A stretch of 64,000 bases of DNA from Pseudomonas khorasanensis (GTDB lineage Bacteria; Pseudomonadota; Gammaproteobacteria; Pseudomonadales; Pseudomonadaceae). The notes beneath the pieces are model-generated. The model was not told the DNA's origin, did not search any database, and was given only the letters and a program-made list of their open reading frames with translations. Positions 27,616-36,769 of this stretch are shown piece after piece (the first letter of the stretch is position 1; every line of letters starts with the position of its first letter). Location of the stretch: the NCBI RefSeq assembly GCF_014268505.2, contig NZ_JABWQP020000004.1, forward strand, positions 1-64,000, given 5' to 3'. Made by a program: the position numbers and the translations under genes.

Positions 27616-28058
27616 GGGGCTCGCGGCGGCAGAGTGGTGTCGTGAGGCGCTGGTGTGACCGGCGCGGCGGCTGGAGCTACATGTTCAACTGAATGTTCTG
27701 CAGCAGCGGGAGCCGGTTTTGTCGGCGCTGCGACGGAACTAGCGGCTGGAGGCGCAACAGACGCATGAATCGTCGGCTCGGCCACTGGCTGCACCGGCGT
27801 CGGCTCCTGCTGGGTCGGATTGAAAATCTTCCGCGCCTCCTGCTCCAGCGACAGAATATGTTCGTTGTGCAGTTGCCGACGGATCTCGTCGGCACCGATT
27901 TCACGTTCAACTTCCTGTTTGATCGCGTTGAAGCTGCGCTTCAGGCGGCCGATCCACAGGCCGGCGGTACGCGCAGCGCCCGGCAGGCGCTCGGGACCCA
28001 GCACCAGCAGGGCGACGAGGCCGACGAGCAGCAGTTCAGAGAAGCTGATACCAAACAT
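27612..28058 (-). CDS. tatB: Sec-independent protein translocase subunit TatB
   Basis: TatB forms the substrate receptor complex with TatC. The 148-residue protein has the single N-terminal membrane helix with [20 protein letters not shown], the hinge GPERLP, then an amphipathic helix, and ends in a Pro/Ala/Val-rich flexible tail. The Glu in the membrane helix (FSE) is a TatB hallmark. It starts ten bases after tatA and overlaps tatC. Confidence 0.97.
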   Translation of the reverse strand: MFGISFSELLLVGLVALLVLGPERLPGAARTAGLWIGRLKRSFNAIKQEVEREIGADEIRRQLHNEHILSLEQEARKIFNPTQQEPTPVQPVAEPTIHASVAPPAASSVAAPTKPAPAAAEHSVEHVAPAAAPVTPAPHDTTLPPRAP

Positions 28059-28068
28059 TAGTCAGTGC

Positions 28069-28350
28069 TCACACGTCTTTGCGGATCGGCTCTTCGACTT
28101 TCTGCGCCTGCACGTCGATGGTGTGCGGCGGGTTGGCCTGAGCGGTGGCTTGCGGCTGCACCGGTGGCACTGGTTGCGCCGGTGGGGTGACGCCCGGTTC
28201 GGCCGGTTTTTCGTCGTCGTTCATGGCTTTGCGAAAGCCCTTGATCGACTCGCCGACGTCGGTGCCGAGATTTTTCAGTTTCTTGGTGCCGAACACCAGC
28301 ACCACGACGATCAGAATGACGACCCAGTGTTTCCAGTCAAAAATGCCCAT
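28069..28350 (-). CDS. tatA: Sec-independent protein translocase subunit TatA
   Basis: TatA multimerises to form the transport path for folded proteins. The 93-residue protein has the membrane helix [14 protein letters not shown], the hinge FGTKKL, and an amphipathic helix with [15 protein letters not shown], followed by a Pro/Gln/Ala-rich tail. ATG has AGAGAGG upstream on the minus strand. It follows hisE by 25 bases; the hisIE-tatABC order is common in Pseudomonas. Confidence 0.98.
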   Translation of the reverse strand: MGIFDWKHWVVILIVVVLVFGTKKLKNLGTDVGESIKGFRKAMNDDEKPAEPGVTPPAQPVPPVQPQATAQANPPHTIDVQAQKVEEPIRKDV

Positions 28351-28375
28351 GTGGTTATTCCTCTCTTAAAGTTGT

Positions 28376-28708
28376 TCAGGCGGACGGACGCGAGGCTTTC
28401 TCGACGTGTCCGGACAGACCGAAGCGACGGTCCAGTTCATCCAGCACGGCCTGCGGATGCTGCCCCAGTTGGGCGAGCATCACCATGCTGTGGAACCACA
28501 GGTCGGCGGTCTCGTAGATCACATCGCTGCAATCGCCACTGATCGCGGCGTCCTTGGCGGCAATGATGGTTTCGACCGACTCTTCGCCGACCTTTTCCAG
28601 AATCTTGTTCAGCCCCTTGTGATACAGGCTGGCGACATACGAACTGTCGGCGGCTGCGCCCTTGCGCTCCTCAAGAACTTGAGCGAGGCGGGTGAGTGTG
28701 TCACTCAT
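28376..28708 (-). CDS. hisE: Phosphoribosyl-ATP diphosphatase
   Basis: HisE hydrolyses phosphoribosyl-ATP to phosphoribosyl-AMP, the second step of histidine synthesis. The 110-residue protein begins [18 protein letters not shown] and has the metal-binding helices [15 protein letters not shown] and [17 protein letters not shown] of the MazG-like fold. Its start overlaps the end of hisI by eight bases. HisE and HisI are separate proteins here, unlike the fused HisIE of E. coli. Confidence 0.97.
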   Translation of the reverse strand: MSDTLTRLAQVLEERKGAAADSSYVASLYHKGLNKILEKVGEESVETIIAAKDAAISGDCSDVIYETADLWFHSMVMLAQLGQHPQAVLDELDRRFGLSGHVEKASRPSA

Positions 28709-29102
28709 GCGTGTGTCCTGCGGAATAAATGGCGTGCGGGTCTTTGAGTACCGGGTCGACCGTTTTCCAGTCGCCGTTTTCAAAGACACGGTAAAAGCAG
28801 CTTTGACGGCCGGTATGGCAAGCGATGTCGCCAATCTGTTCAACCATCAGGATGATCACGTCGGCATCACAGTCCAGACGCATTTCATGCAGCGTCTGCA
28901 CATGGCCGGACTCTTCGCCCTTGCGCCACAGCTTGCCACGCGAACGTGACCAGTAGATTGCACGATTCTCTGCGGCAGTCAGTTCGAGCGCTTCGCGGTT
29001 CATCCAGGCCATCATCAGTACGCGCCCGGTCTTGTGATCCTGGGCAATCGCCGGCACCAGGCCGTCAGCGTCCCACTTGATCTCGTCCAGCCAGTTTTTC
29101 AT
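28701..29102 (-). CDS. hisI: Phosphoribosyl-AMP cyclohydrolase
   Basis: HisI opens the adenine ring of phosphoribosyl-AMP, step three of histidine synthesis. The product starting at [16 protein letters not shown] is 133 residues. Two ATGs lie in tandem (29105 and 29102), with AGGAA upstream; the second has the better spacing. Metal-binding residues appear in [14 protein letters not shown] and [12 protein letters not shown], and [14 protein letters not shown] is the family signature. The gene precedes hisE with an eight-base overlap. Confidence 0.96.
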   Translation of the reverse strand: MKNWLDEIKWDADGLVPAIAQDHKTGRVLMMAWMNREALELTAAENRAIYWSRSRGKLWRKGEESGHVQTLHEMRLDCDADVIILMVEQIGDIACHTGRQSCFYRVFENGDWKTVDPVLKDPHAIYSAGHTHE

Positions 29103-29118
29103 CATCGGTTCCTGAAGC

Positions 29119-29232
29119 AGCTGCAAGCTACGAGCTTCAAGCTGCAAGTAAGGGCAGAGTCGCGTTTTTGCCTGTCGGGCGGTTCAAGTCGCCACCCCGT
29201 CGCTTGAGCCTCGCAGCTTATAACTTGCAGCT
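29119..29232. repeat. Imperfect inverted repeat, AGCTGCAAGCT family
   Basis: AGCTGCAAGCTACGAGCTTC at the left and CTTGAGCCTCGCAGCTTATA..CTTGCAGCT at the right form an imperfect inverted pair filling the gap between ubiB and hisI. It is a separate family from the four REP types elsewhere here and recalls the AGCTTGCAGCT-type repeats scattered in Pseudomonas genomes. Confidence 0.65.
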
Positions 29233-29240
29233 CAATCGTG

Positions 29241-30845
29241 CTATCGGCGAACGACCAGATACAGACCGACCGCCACCATGATTCCTGCGGGCCAATACGC
29301 CCACACGGTCAACGGACCACCCGCCGCGAGGACCGCGCCGCCCGCCAGATGAGCGCAGCCGAGCAGGCGCAGGAACCAGTCGTCCCTGCGGTTGCGCCAG
29401 GGTGGCGGAGGGTCTTTGGCGTGAGGCTGCGACATGCGCTCGAGGAGATCGCGGGCCATGTTTGCCAGGTGCGGCAGCTGTTCAAACTGGCTGTGGACGT
29501 TGCCGATCAAGGTTTTCGGGCTCATGCGCTCGCGCATCCAGCGCTCAAGGAACGGCTGTGCGGTGTTCCACAGATCCAGGTCCGGGTACAACTGACGCCC
29601 CAGGCCCTCGATGTTCAGCAGGGTTTTTTGCAAAAGTACCAACTGCGGCTGCACTTCCATATTGAAACGCCGCGCGGTCTGGAACAGGCGCATCAGCACC
29701 TGGCCGAATGAAATATCTTTTAACGGTTTTTCGAAGATCGGCTCGCAGACAGTGCGGATCGCCGCTTCGAATTCGTTGAGCTTGGTCTCCGCCGGCACCC
29801 AGCCCGAATCGATGTGCAACTGCGCCACACGGCGATAGTCACGCTTGAAAAAGGCGAAGAGGTTGCGCGCCAGATAATCCTGATCTTCAGGGGTCAGGCT
29901 GCCGACGATGCCGCAGTCGATCGCGATGTATTGCGGGCTCCATGGGTTGACGGTGCTGACGAAAATGTTGCCCGGGTGCATGTCGGCATGGAAGAAGCTG
30001 TCGCGGAACACCTGGGTGAAGAAGATCTCCACGCCGCGCTCGGCGAGCATTTTCATGTCGGTGCGCTGGTCGGCTAGGGTGGCGAGGTCAGTGACCTGAA
30101 CCCCGTAGATGCGTTCCATCACCAACACTTTCGGCCGGCACCAGTCCCAGTAGACTTGCGGCACGTACAGCAGCTGCGAACCTTCAAAATTACGTCGCAA
30201 CTGGCTGGCGTTGGCTGCCTCGCGCAACAGATCGAGTTCGTCGTAGATGGTTTTTTCGTAGTCCTGCACCACATCGACCGGATGCAGGAGACGCGCATCG
30301 GCGGAGAATCTTTCGGCGGCGCGGGCAAGGATGAACAGCCATGCCAGATCCTGCGCAATCACCTGTTTCAGGCCGGGGCGGATGACCTTGACCACGACTT
30401 CTTCACCGCTTTTCAGCTGCGCGGCGTGCACCTGCGCGACCGAGGCCGAGGCCAGTGGCTCGACGTCGAACCGGCTGAATACTTCGCTGATTTTCTTGCC
30501 CAGCTGTTCTTCGATCAGCTTGATCGACAACTGCGAATCGAACGGCGGCACGCGATCCTGCAGGAGCATCAGCTCGTCGGCTATGTCTTCGGGCAGCAGG
30601 TCGCGGCGCGTCGAGAGAATCTGCCCGAACTTGATGAAAATCGGCCCCAGATCCTGCAAGGCCAGACGCAGGCAGGCGCCACGGCTCAGCTCCAGCGGCC
30701 TGCGCGGCAGCCAGCGCCAAGGCAATGCGAAGCGCAATGCCTTGAGAAACCAGGGCAGCGGCAGGTCGAACAGCAGGTCATCGAGGCGGTAACGAATCAC
30801 GACGCGCTGGATGCGAAACAGACGGCGGACGGCGAGCAGCTTCAT
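29241..30845 (-). CDS. ubiB: Ubiquinone biosynthesis protein UbiB (atypical kinase family)
   Basis: UbiB is a membrane-bound ABC1/ADCK-family ATPase needed for coenzyme Q synthesis. The 534-residue protein shows the KxGQ motif [17 protein letters not shown] (about 66-82), an Ala-rich loop [14 protein letters not shown], the catalytic-like [11 protein letters not shown] and IDCGIVG. Two hydrophobic segments lie at the C-terminus (after about residue 498). It overlaps ubiJ by four bases and is the third gene of ubiE-ubiJ-ubiB. Confidence 0.97.
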   Translation of the reverse strand: MKLLAVRRLFRIQRVVIRYRLDDLLFDLPLPWFLKALRFALPWRWLPRRPLELSRGACLRLALQDLGPIFIKFGQILSTRRDLLPEDIADELMLLQDRVPPFDSQLSIKLIEEQLGKKISEVFSRFDVEPLASASVAQVHAAQLKSGEEVVVKVIRPGLKQVIAQDLAWLFILARAAERFSADARLLHPVDVVQDYEKTIYDELDLLREAANASQLRRNFEGSQLLYVPQVYWDWCRPKVLVMERIYGVQVTDLATLADQRTDMKMLAERGVEIFFTQVFRDSFFHADMHPGNIFVSTVNPWSPQYIAIDCGIVGSLTPEDQDYLARNLFAFFKRDYRRVAQLHIDSGWVPAETKLNEFEAAIRTVCEPIFEKPLKDISFGQVLMRLFQTARRFNMEVQPQLVLLQKTLLNIEGLGRQLYPDLDLWNTAQPFLERWMRERMSPKTLIGNVHSQFEQLPHLANMARDLLERMSQPHAKDPPPPWRNRRDDWFLRLLGCAHLAGGAVLAAGGPLTVWAYWPAGIMVAVGLYLVVRR

Positions 30846-31465
30846 GCGTTATCGCTTGGGTCGAGGGATCGGGAAAGGCGCTCGAAACGCGCCTCGAGAC
30901 GTTCCAGATCAAGTTTGATCCGGTCCAGTTCGCTGAACCGCGCTTCGGCTTCGCGCTGCCCGACGAGGGTGCGCGATTCTTCGGCGAGGTATTCGGCGAG
31001 ATTCTGGTTGAGGCTGGCAAATCCTTGTTGATACCAGCGCGCGCGGCTGCGCAAATGGCCACCGAGCAATTGCGTGGCGACCGGGCCGAGCCAGCGGGAA
31101 AGTTCGTATTCCCAGTCCAGCTCAAGATCCTGCAGTACGCCAGCCAGCTCGAGCAGCACGCCGCTGTCACCGTCGAGCTCGACTTCCGGCGCGTGCAACA
31201 CGGCGGTCTTGTCTTTGCTCAAGGCCAGTTTCAGCAGGCTGGAGGCGGGCGCACGCAACGTGCAATCCACACCGGTTTCCCAGTGCGAAGCGAGCATCAG
31301 GCCTTCGTCATTCGGCAGAATGAACAGTTGCAGCGCCGGGCTGCGGCAGTCGACGGCGATGACCTTGCCGGACAAATGCGCCAGCCGCGGCAGCGCCGTG
31401 CTGTCGAGGCGCAGCACCCGGTTGATGCCGAGTTCGACGCTGGCGAGCAGCCCGGTGAGCAGCAT
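30842..31465 (-). CDS. ubiJ: Ubiquinone biosynthesis accessory factor UbiJ
   Basis: UbiJ carries an SCP2 lipid-binding domain and, with UbiK, helps organise the soluble coenzyme Q synthesis complex. The 207-residue protein begins [20 protein letters not shown], has the SCP2 part up to about residue 105 and ends in a charged helical stretch ([20 protein letters not shown]) likely to form a coiled coil. Start shares one base with the ubiE stop (TGATG), end overlaps ubiB by four. Confidence 0.95.
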   Translation of the reverse strand: MLLTGLLASVELGINRVLRLDSTALPRLAHLSGKVIAVDCRSPALQLFILPNDEGLMLASHWETGVDCTLRAPASSLLKLALSKDKTAVLHAPEVELDGDSGVLLELAGVLQDLELDWEYELSRWLGPVATQLLGGHLRSRARWYQQGFASLNQNLAEYLAEESRTLVGQREAEARFSELDRIKLDLERLEARFERLSRSLDPSDNA

Positions 31466-32235
31466 CAGGGTTTGATGCCGCGGTGCAGGGCAACGATGCC
31501 TGCGGTCATGTTGTGATAGGTCACGCGATCAAAACCGGCATCGACCATCATCGACTTCAGGGTTTCCTGATTCGGGTGCATGCGGATCGACTCAGCCAGG
31601 TAGCGATAGCTCTCGGAGTCGTTGGTGATCAGCTTGCCCATCAACGGCATGAAGGCGAACGAGTAGGCATCGTAGGCTTTGGACATCAGCGCGTTGGTCG
31701 GCTTGGAGAATTCCAGCACCAACAGGCGTCCGCCGGGCTTGAGCACGCGCAGCATCGAGCGCAGGGCGTCTTCTTTATGCGTCACGTTGCGCAGGCCGAA
31801 GGCGATGGTCACGCAGTCGAAATGGTTGTCGGGAAACGGCAGTTTCTCGGCATCCGCCTGAACGAACTCGACGTTGCCGGCGACACCCAGATCCAGCAGG
31901 CGATCACGCCCGACCTTGAGCATCGATTCGTTGATGTCGGCCAGCACCACCTGGCCGGTCGGGCCGACGAGGTGCGAGAATTTGCGGGTCAGATCGCCCG
32001 TGCCGCCCGCGATGTCGAGCACGCGGTTGCCACTGCGCACGCCCGAAAGCTCGATCGCGAAACGCTTCCACAAACGGTGCATGCCGCCCGACAGAAGGTC
32101 GTTCATCAGGTCGTATTTAGCGGCTACGGAATGAAAAACCTCAGCGACTTTTTCCGCTTTCTGGCTTTCCGGAACGTTTTTGAAGCCGAAGTGAGTGGTG
32201 GGTTCGGCATCGCTGCCTTTGCGCTGATCAGTCAT
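31465..32235 (-). CDS. ubiE: Demethylmenaquinone/ubiquinone C-methyltransferase
   Basis: UbiE is the SAM-dependent C-methyltransferase of ubiquinone and menaquinone synthesis. The 256-residue product begins [19 protein letters not shown]. Family marks are [17 protein letters not shown], the SAM-binding [16 protein letters not shown], and the C-terminal [15 protein letters not shown]. Longer in-frame starts upstream would cross the putative promoter at 32265-32293 and were not used. It heads the ubiEJB operon. Confidence 0.97.
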   Translation of the reverse strand: MTDQRKGSDAEPTTHFGFKNVPESQKAEKVAEVFHSVAAKYDLMNDLLSGGMHRLWKRFAIELSGVRSGNRVLDIAGGTGDLTRKFSHLVGPTGQVVLADINESMLKVGRDRLLDLGVAGNVEFVQADAEKLPFPDNHFDCVTIAFGLRNVTHKEDALRSMLRVLKPGGRLLVLEFSKPTNALMSKAYDAYSFAFMPLMGKLITNDSESYRYLAESIRMHPNQETLKSMMVDAGFDRVTYHNMTAGIVALHRGIKP

Positions 32236-32264
32236 ATCGCTGTCACCAAAAGAGAATGCGCGAC

Positions 32265-32293
32265 ATTCTAATCCCCAAGCCATGCTTTGTCTT
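32265..32293 (-). promoter_or_regulatory. Putative sigma-70 promoter of ubiE
   Basis: On the minus strand AAGACA (32293-32288) and TAGAAT (32270-32265) are separated by 17 bases. The -10 is near consensus and the -35 matches four of six. The predicted leader is about 25 bases. A weaker plus-strand pair (TTGTCT, TAAGAT, 15-base gap) overlaps and might serve the divergent gene. Confidence 0.45.
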
Positions 32294-32389
32294 GGAGTGG
32301 CTGACGGTAAGATGGGCAACCTTCGGGACGATTTGCCGCATTGGCGGTCAAGATTTCCCGTCACTTATTCATGTATCAGGAGTTCTGCA

Positions 32390-32665
32390 ATGGCCAAAAT
32401 CAGTGTTGAGCGTGCCCACACCCTGGGCAAGGAAGCCGCCCGCGAGAAGGCCGAAAAACTCGCCGCAAAACTGGAAGAAAAATATGGCCTGGAGCCGCAG
32501 TGGTCGGGCGATACGCTGCACCTCAAGCGCTCGGGCGTGAAAGGTCAGGTGCATGTGGCGGACGACTCGATCAAGGTCGATGTAGAGCTGGGCCTGATGA
32601 TGTCGGCCATGAGCGGCATGATCAAGGCCGAGATCGAGAAGGCCTTGGATAAAGCCCTGGTCTGA
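32390..32665 (+). CDS. Polyhydroxyalkanoic acid system (granule-region) family protein
   Basis: This is a 91-residue protein starting MAKISVERAHTLGKEAAREK at an ATG with AGGAG eight bases upstream. It belongs to the small family annotated as PHA system or granule-region protein: an amphipathic N-terminal helix, KYGLEPQWSGDTLHLKRSGV, and a helical C-terminus with MSGMIKAEIEKALDKAL. Its function is not established. It lies beside the pha cluster (phaI starts 235 bases further) but is separated from it by an 88-bp REPIN and points away from ubiE. Confidence 0.85.
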   Translation: MAKISVERAHTLGKEAAREKAEKLAAKLEEKYGLEPQWSGDTLHLKRSGVKGQVHVADDSIKVDVELGLMMSAMSGMIKAEIEKALDKALV

Positions 32666-32692
32666 CCGCGATTTCAATAACCGAAACTCCCT

Positions 32693-32780
32693 GTGGGAGC
32701 GAGCCTGCTCGCGAATGCGGTATGGCAGATGTCTTATGCGTTGGCTGACACACCGCATTCGCGAGCAGGCTCGCTCCCAC
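32693..32780. repeat. 88-bp REPIN, GTGGGAGCGAGC family
   Basis: Perfect 20-base arms GTGGGAGCGAGCCTGCTCGC and GCGAGCAGGCTCGCTCCCAC flank a variable centre. Same length as the elements at 14840, 40122 and 47359. It may end the transcript of the small PHA-system gene. Confidence 0.92.
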
Positions 32781-32900
32781 ATTTGTTTTGTAATACGCGC
32801 GCTTGGTTAGGGTGCCGTTTCTAATTTTTCTGCCTACTTTGTGCCTCAGCCCGACACTTTCGCGGGCAGTTCCTCAAACCTTCTGCGCGTGAGGTGCACC

Positions 32901-33323
32901 ATGGCCAAAGTTATTCTGAAGAAAAAAATCGACGCTCCGACTTCCACTCTGAGCGACGTCAAATCCTATGCCCGCAAGATCTGGCTGGCGGGTCTTGGGG
33001 CCTACGCCAAGGTCGGTCAGGAGGGCAGCGAGTACTTTCAAGAGCTGATCGCCGCCGGTCAAACCGTTGAAACGAAAGGCAAAAAAGCCGTCACCGAGAA
33101 GCTCGTCGCGGCCAACGCCGAAATCGATGAAGCCGCCACTCAGGTCAGCTCGTTCAAGGGTCGCGTTGAAGTTCAGCTCGACAAGGTCGAGAAGGCCTTC
33201 GACAACCGTGTGGCCAGCGCCTTGAATCGTATCGGCATTCCGTCTAAACATGACGTTGAGGCACTCTCTGCTAAGCTCGATGAGCTGACGGCATTGCTCG
33301 AACGCGTCGCGCGAAAATCTTAA
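32901..33323 (+). CDS. phaI: Phasin PhaI
   Basis: This PHA granule-coating phasin of the PhaF/PhaI family has 140 residues. The ATG at 32901 is chosen for the GAGGTG five bases upstream; it gives MAKVILKKKIDAPTSTLSD. The family block SYARKIWLAGLGAYAKVGQEG (shared almost word for word with PhaF) is at about residues 21-41, followed by a long amphipathic helical part and a leucine-zipper-like LSAKLDELTALLERV end. phaF starts ten bases after its stop. Confidence 0.95.
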   Translation: MAKVILKKKIDAPTSTLSDVKSYARKIWLAGLGAYAKVGQEGSEYFQELIAAGQTVETKGKKAVTEKLVAANAEIDEAATQVSSFKGRVEVQLDKVEKAFDNRVASALNRIGIPSKHDVEALSAKLDELTALLERVARKS

Positions 33324-33333
33324 GGAGAACGGG

Positions 33334-34227
33334 ATGGCTGGCAAAAAGAACACCGATAAAGAAAGCAGCTCGTGGGTCGGGAAGGTCGAGTCTTACTCCC
33401 GCAAAATCTGGCTGGCTGGTTTAGGCGTGTACTCGAAGATCGACACTGACGGCAGCAAACTCTTCGATGCATTGGTCAAAGACGGCGAGAAAGCCGAGAA
33501 ACTCACGAAAACTGCCGTCGGCAAGAAAGTCGAAGACTCGACCTCTTCGGCCAAGTCGCGCATCAGCGGCGTGAAAGACCGTGCACTGGGCAAGTGGGAC
33601 GAGCTCGAAGGAGCTTTCGACAAGCGCCTCAACAGCGCGATTTCACGTCTCGGCGTGCCGAGCCGCAATGAGGTCAAGGCGCTCAACGCCAAGGTCGATA
33701 CGCTGACCAGACAGATCGAAAAACTCACCGGTCTGAAAGCTCAGCCTGTGGCGGCGAAAACCGTTGCGGCGAAACCGGCGCCTAAAACTGCAGCGGCAAA
33801 ACCTGCGACTAAAACCGCAGCCAAGCCTTTGGCTAAAGCGGCGGTTAAACCTGCCGCGAAAGCTGTGGTCACACCGGCAGCGAAAGTTGCCGCCGCCAAG
33901 CCTGCCGCCAAAGCAGCCGCCAAATCGGTTGCCGCCAAAGCCGTTGCCAAGCCGGCGGCAAAAACCGTGGCTAAAACTGCAGCGAAACCTGCGGCCAAGC
34001 CAGCCGCGAAAACCGCTGCCGCCAAGCCTGCGGCCAAACCGGCTGCGGCGAAGAAGCCTGCAGTGAAAAAACCGGCTGCACCGAAAGCGGCAACGCCGAA
34101 ACCGGCCGCCACACCATCGGCTACTCCGGTTGCTCCGGCCAGCGCGGCGAACTCCGCTACTGCACCCACAGCAACAGCTGTCCCGACTGCAGCATCGACT
34201 CCGTCGACGCCAACCAGTCAGTCCTGA
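33334..34227 (+). CDS. phaF: PHA granule-associated protein PhaF
   Basis: PhaF binds PHA granules through its N-terminal phasin domain (about 1-130, with SYSRKIWLAGLGVYSKID) and binds DNA through a histone-H1-like C-terminus, helping to share granules between daughter cells. Residues from about 140 to 250 are nearly all Ala, Lys and Pro in AAKPA-type repeats, giving a very basic tail; the last 45 residues are Ala/Pro/Ser/Thr-rich and less basic. 297 residues. ATG with AAGGAGA. It shares an operon with phaI and ends at a strong terminator facing phaD. Confidence 0.96.
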   Translation: MAGKKNTDKESSSWVGKVESYSRKIWLAGLGVYSKIDTDGSKLFDALVKDGEKAEKLTKTAVGKKVEDSTSSAKSRISGVKDRALGKWDELEGAFDKRLNSAISRLGVPSRNEVKALNAKVDTLTRQIEKLTGLKAQPVAAKTVAAKPAPKTAAAKPATKTAAKPLAKAAVKPAAKAVVTPAAKVAAAKPAAKAAAKSVAAKAVAKPAAKTVAKTAAKPAAKPAAKTAAAKPAAKPAAAKKPAVKKPAAPKAATPKPAATPSATPVAPASAANSATAPTATAVPTAASTPSTPTSQS

Positions 34228-34244
34228 TTTTCAGGGCAAAAACA

Positions 34245-34278
34245 AAACGCCCGGCCTGTGAAGGTCGGGCGTTTTTTT
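34245..34278 (+). terminator. Intrinsic terminator after phaF
   Basis: ACGCCCGGCC and GGTCGGGCGT form a ten-base-pair stem (one G-T pair) with a six-base loop, followed by seven T residues. A runs precede it, so it may act for both phaF and the convergent phaD. Confidence 0.9.
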
Positions 34279-34295
34279 GTTTGAAGGTCAAAAGA

Positions 34296-34916
34296 TCAGT
34301 CGTGATCCTCGAGGTATTGCAGCGCCATGCGCTCCGTCGCCACCTTCACCGGCGGCAATAAATGCGGCGCCACCAGCATCATGATCTGGTAAACCACCAG
34401 CCTGACTTCCCCCGCACGGTCAAGAATCCTCTGGTAGTCCAGCGAGAACAGCAGCGTCAGGGTGATCTGCTCGACCAACTGCCCCAAGGCCTGCGTATCA
34501 CTGACCAGTTGCCCCGAAGCCTTCAGCCTCGCCAACAGCGATGCCAGCGTCCTCTTCAGCGCATTGAGCAGATTGCGAATACCCTTGGCCAGCTTCGGCA
34601 ACCGTCCCGCCAGGTTCGACAGGTCCTGAAACAGGAACCGGTATTGCGCCAGACGCTCGACGATCAAATGCAAAAACAGCCAGTAATCCTCCGGCGCCAA
34701 TTCCACCTCTGGCGGCGGATCGAGCAGCGGCGCGAGCTCGTGCTGGAAGCGTTCGAACAAACCGAGAATCAGCGGTTCCTTGCCATGAAAGTGGTAGTAG
34801 AGGTTGCCGGGGCTGATCCCCATTTCGTTGGCCACCTCCATGGTGGAGACGTTCGGCTCGCCCTTTTCGTTGAACAGTTGCAGTGCACATTCGAGAATCC
34901 GGTCGCGGGTTTTCAT
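34296..34916 (-). CDS. phaD: PHA system transcriptional regulator PhaD (TetR family)
   Basis: PhaD is a TetR-like protein that in P. putida activates phaC1 and phaI promoters and responds to a fatty-acid-derived signal. The 206-residue protein has an N-terminal helix-turn-helix (MKTRDRILECALQLFNEKGE, then MEVANEMGISPGNLYYHF at about 27-44) and an all-helical effector domain. The gene is last in phaC1-phaZ-phaC2-phaD on the minus strand and convergent with phaF. Confidence 0.95.
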   Translation of the reverse strand: MKTRDRILECALQLFNEKGEPNVSTMEVANEMGISPGNLYYHFHGKEPLILGLFERFQHELAPLLDPPPEVELAPEDYWLFLHLIVERLAQYRFLFQDLSNLAGRLPKLAKGIRNLLNALKRTLASLLARLKASGQLVSDTQALGQLVEQITLTLLFSLDYQRILDRAGEVRLVVYQIMMLVAPHLLPPVKVATERMALQYLEDHD

Positions 34917-34946
34917 CCAGTCTTCTTAGAAAAGTTCGGTTTAGCG

Positions 34947-36629
34947 TCAGCGCACGCGCACGTAGGTGCCCGGCGCGGCTTCCATCGGCGGGTAGTTCGG
35001 GTTGCCGAGTGTCATGCTGGTTTCGTTGAGGGCGCCCGAGCGTTGCTGGACCCAGTCCAGCCACTGCGGCCACCAACTGCCCTCGACGGTCGTGGCGTCG
35101 TAGTACCAGGCGCGCGGGTCGCTGCTCAGTCTGGCGTTCTCGACGTACGCGGCTTTCGGGTTGCTCGGCGGGTTGAGAATGCTCTGCACGTGGCCGCTGT
35201 TGGACAGCACGAAGCGCCGCTCGCCGCCGAGCAGCAGGGTCGAGCGATACACCGCGTCCCACGGCGTGATGTGGTCGTTCATGCCGGCGACGCTGAAGCT
35301 GTCGACATTGACTTTCTGCAAGTCGATCGGCGTGCCACAGACCTCGAGCCCACCGGCGCGGGTCAGCGGGTTGTGCTTGAAGAAATCCAGCAAGTCGCCG
35401 TGCAGCGCCGCCGGCAAGCGAGTGTTGTCGTTGTTCCAGTACAGAATGTCGAACGCCGGCGGCTCTTTGCCCAACAGGTAATTGTTAACGAAGTAGCTCC
35501 AGATCAGATCGTTGGGGCGCATCCAGGCGAAGACCTTGGCCATGTCGCGACCGTCGAGCACGCCTTTCTGATACGAGCGTCGCTTGGCCGCTTCCAGAGT
35601 CTGCTCATCGGCGAACAGCGTGGCCGGGGTTTCGATCTGGCTGTCGAGCAGGCTGACCAGATACGTGGCGCTGGCGACACGGCGCAATTGCCGTTTGGCC
35701 TGCAAATGCCCTTGCAGCGCGGCGATGGTGAGCCCGCCCGCACAGGCGCCCATCAGGTTGATCTCACGGGCACCGGTGATCGCCCGGCAGATGTTCATCG
35801 CCTCTTCCACCGCTTCGACGTAACTCGACAGGCCCCACTCCCGGTGGCGCACATCGGGATTGCGCCAGCTGATCATGAAGGTCTGCAACCCGTTCTTCAG
35901 CGCGTACTGGACGAAGCTGTTCTGCGGGCTGAGGTCGAAAATGTAGTATTTGTTGATTTGCGGCGGCACCACCAGCAAAGGCTTGGCGTACTGCTTTTCG
36001 CTCATTGATTTGTACTGGATCAGTTCGAGCATTTCATTGCGAAAGACCACGGCCCCGGGGGTGGTGGCGACGGTTCTGCCGACCTCGAACGCTTGCTTCG
36101 TCACTTGCCGTGGCAAGCCGTCGTTGTGCAACAGGTCGTCGAACAGATGGCTGAGGCCGCGCACCAGGCTATGTCCGCCTGAGTTGAAGAGTTCCTTGAC
36201 CGCCAACGGATTGAGCAGGGTATTGGACGGCGCCACGGCATCATTGAGCAGGGTAAAAGCGAAGTGCGCGCGGGCGCGGTCTTCGGGGTTCATATCGCTT
36301 TCATCGATCCAGCTTTTGACCTGCTTCTGCCAGGTCAGATACGCCTGCAGGCTGCGCCGGTAAAACGGGTTGAGGCTCCACGCCGGATCGGCGAAGCGGC
36401 TGTCTTGCGGGTTGGACGGGTGCAAGGTTTCCCCGAGCAGTACGCGGCCCAGTTGCCCGCCCAGTTTCAAGGCGTGTTTCGCACTGTGCAGCGGATTGCG
36501 CAGGCCATGGGCAGCCACGCTGCGCAGCGTCGAGAGCAGATCCCGGCCACGCAGGCCGGTGATTGCACTTTGTGCGTTGATAAACACGGCGGGGCTGGCC
36601 ACCGGGGCCGTCGCTGGTTTTTCGCGCAT
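34947..36629 (-). CDS. phaC2: Class II PHA synthase PhaC2
   Basis: This medium-chain-length PHA polymerase joins (R)-3-hydroxyacyl-CoA monomers. The 560-residue protein has the lipase-box-like NLMGACAGGL with nucleophile Cys296, an Asp in RPNDLIWSYFVNNYLLG-type context and a C-terminal SNSGHVQSI His, the synthase triad. VVPPQINKYYIFDLSP is a class II signature. It lies between phaZ and phaD, 140 bases after phaZ. It is clearly homologous to PhaC1 downstream of the same cluster promoter, with roughly half the residues shared by eye. Confidence 0.97.
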   Translation of the reverse strand: MREKPATAPVASPAVFINAQSAITGLRGRDLLSTLRSVAAHGLRNPLHSAKHALKLGGQLGRVLLGETLHPSNPQDSRFADPAWSLNPFYRRSLQAYLTWQKQVKSWIDESDMNPEDRARAHFAFTLLNDAVAPSNTLLNPLAVKELFNSGGHSLVRGLSHLFDDLLHNDGLPRQVTKQAFEVGRTVATTPGAVVFRNEMLELIQYKSMSEKQYAKPLLVVPPQINKYYIFDLSPQNSFVQYALKNGLQTFMISWRNPDVRHREWGLSSYVEAVEEAMNICRAITGAREINLMGACAGGLTIAALQGHLQAKRQLRRVASATYLVSLLDSQIETPATLFADEQTLEAAKRRSYQKGVLDGRDMAKVFAWMRPNDLIWSYFVNNYLLGKEPPAFDILYWNNDNTRLPAALHGDLLDFFKHNPLTRAGGLEVCGTPIDLQKVNVDSFSVAGMNDHITPWDAVYRSTLLLGGERRFVLSNSGHVQSILNPPSNPKAAYVENARLSSDPRAWYYDATTVEGSWWPQWLDWVQQRSGALNETSMTLGNPNYPPMEAAPGTYVRVR

Positions 36630-36769
36630 GACTCAACACTCCTTCGTCTTCAGGGCAAAAACACACTCGCCGAACCAGAACACCATAGACGCTGTTGGGG
36701 GTTGCTGCCTGCGCGGCGTCCTGCCGCGCGCCTTCAATCGAAAGTGCTGCATAAAGCCTGCCGCAGCGA

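Noticed and set aside
33740..34090. Dense repeated short DNA units, considered as a tandem repeat or CRISPR-like array.
   Set aside because: The units are irregular and encode the AAKPA-type repeats of the PhaF tail in one frame; no fixed repeat and spacer pattern exists.
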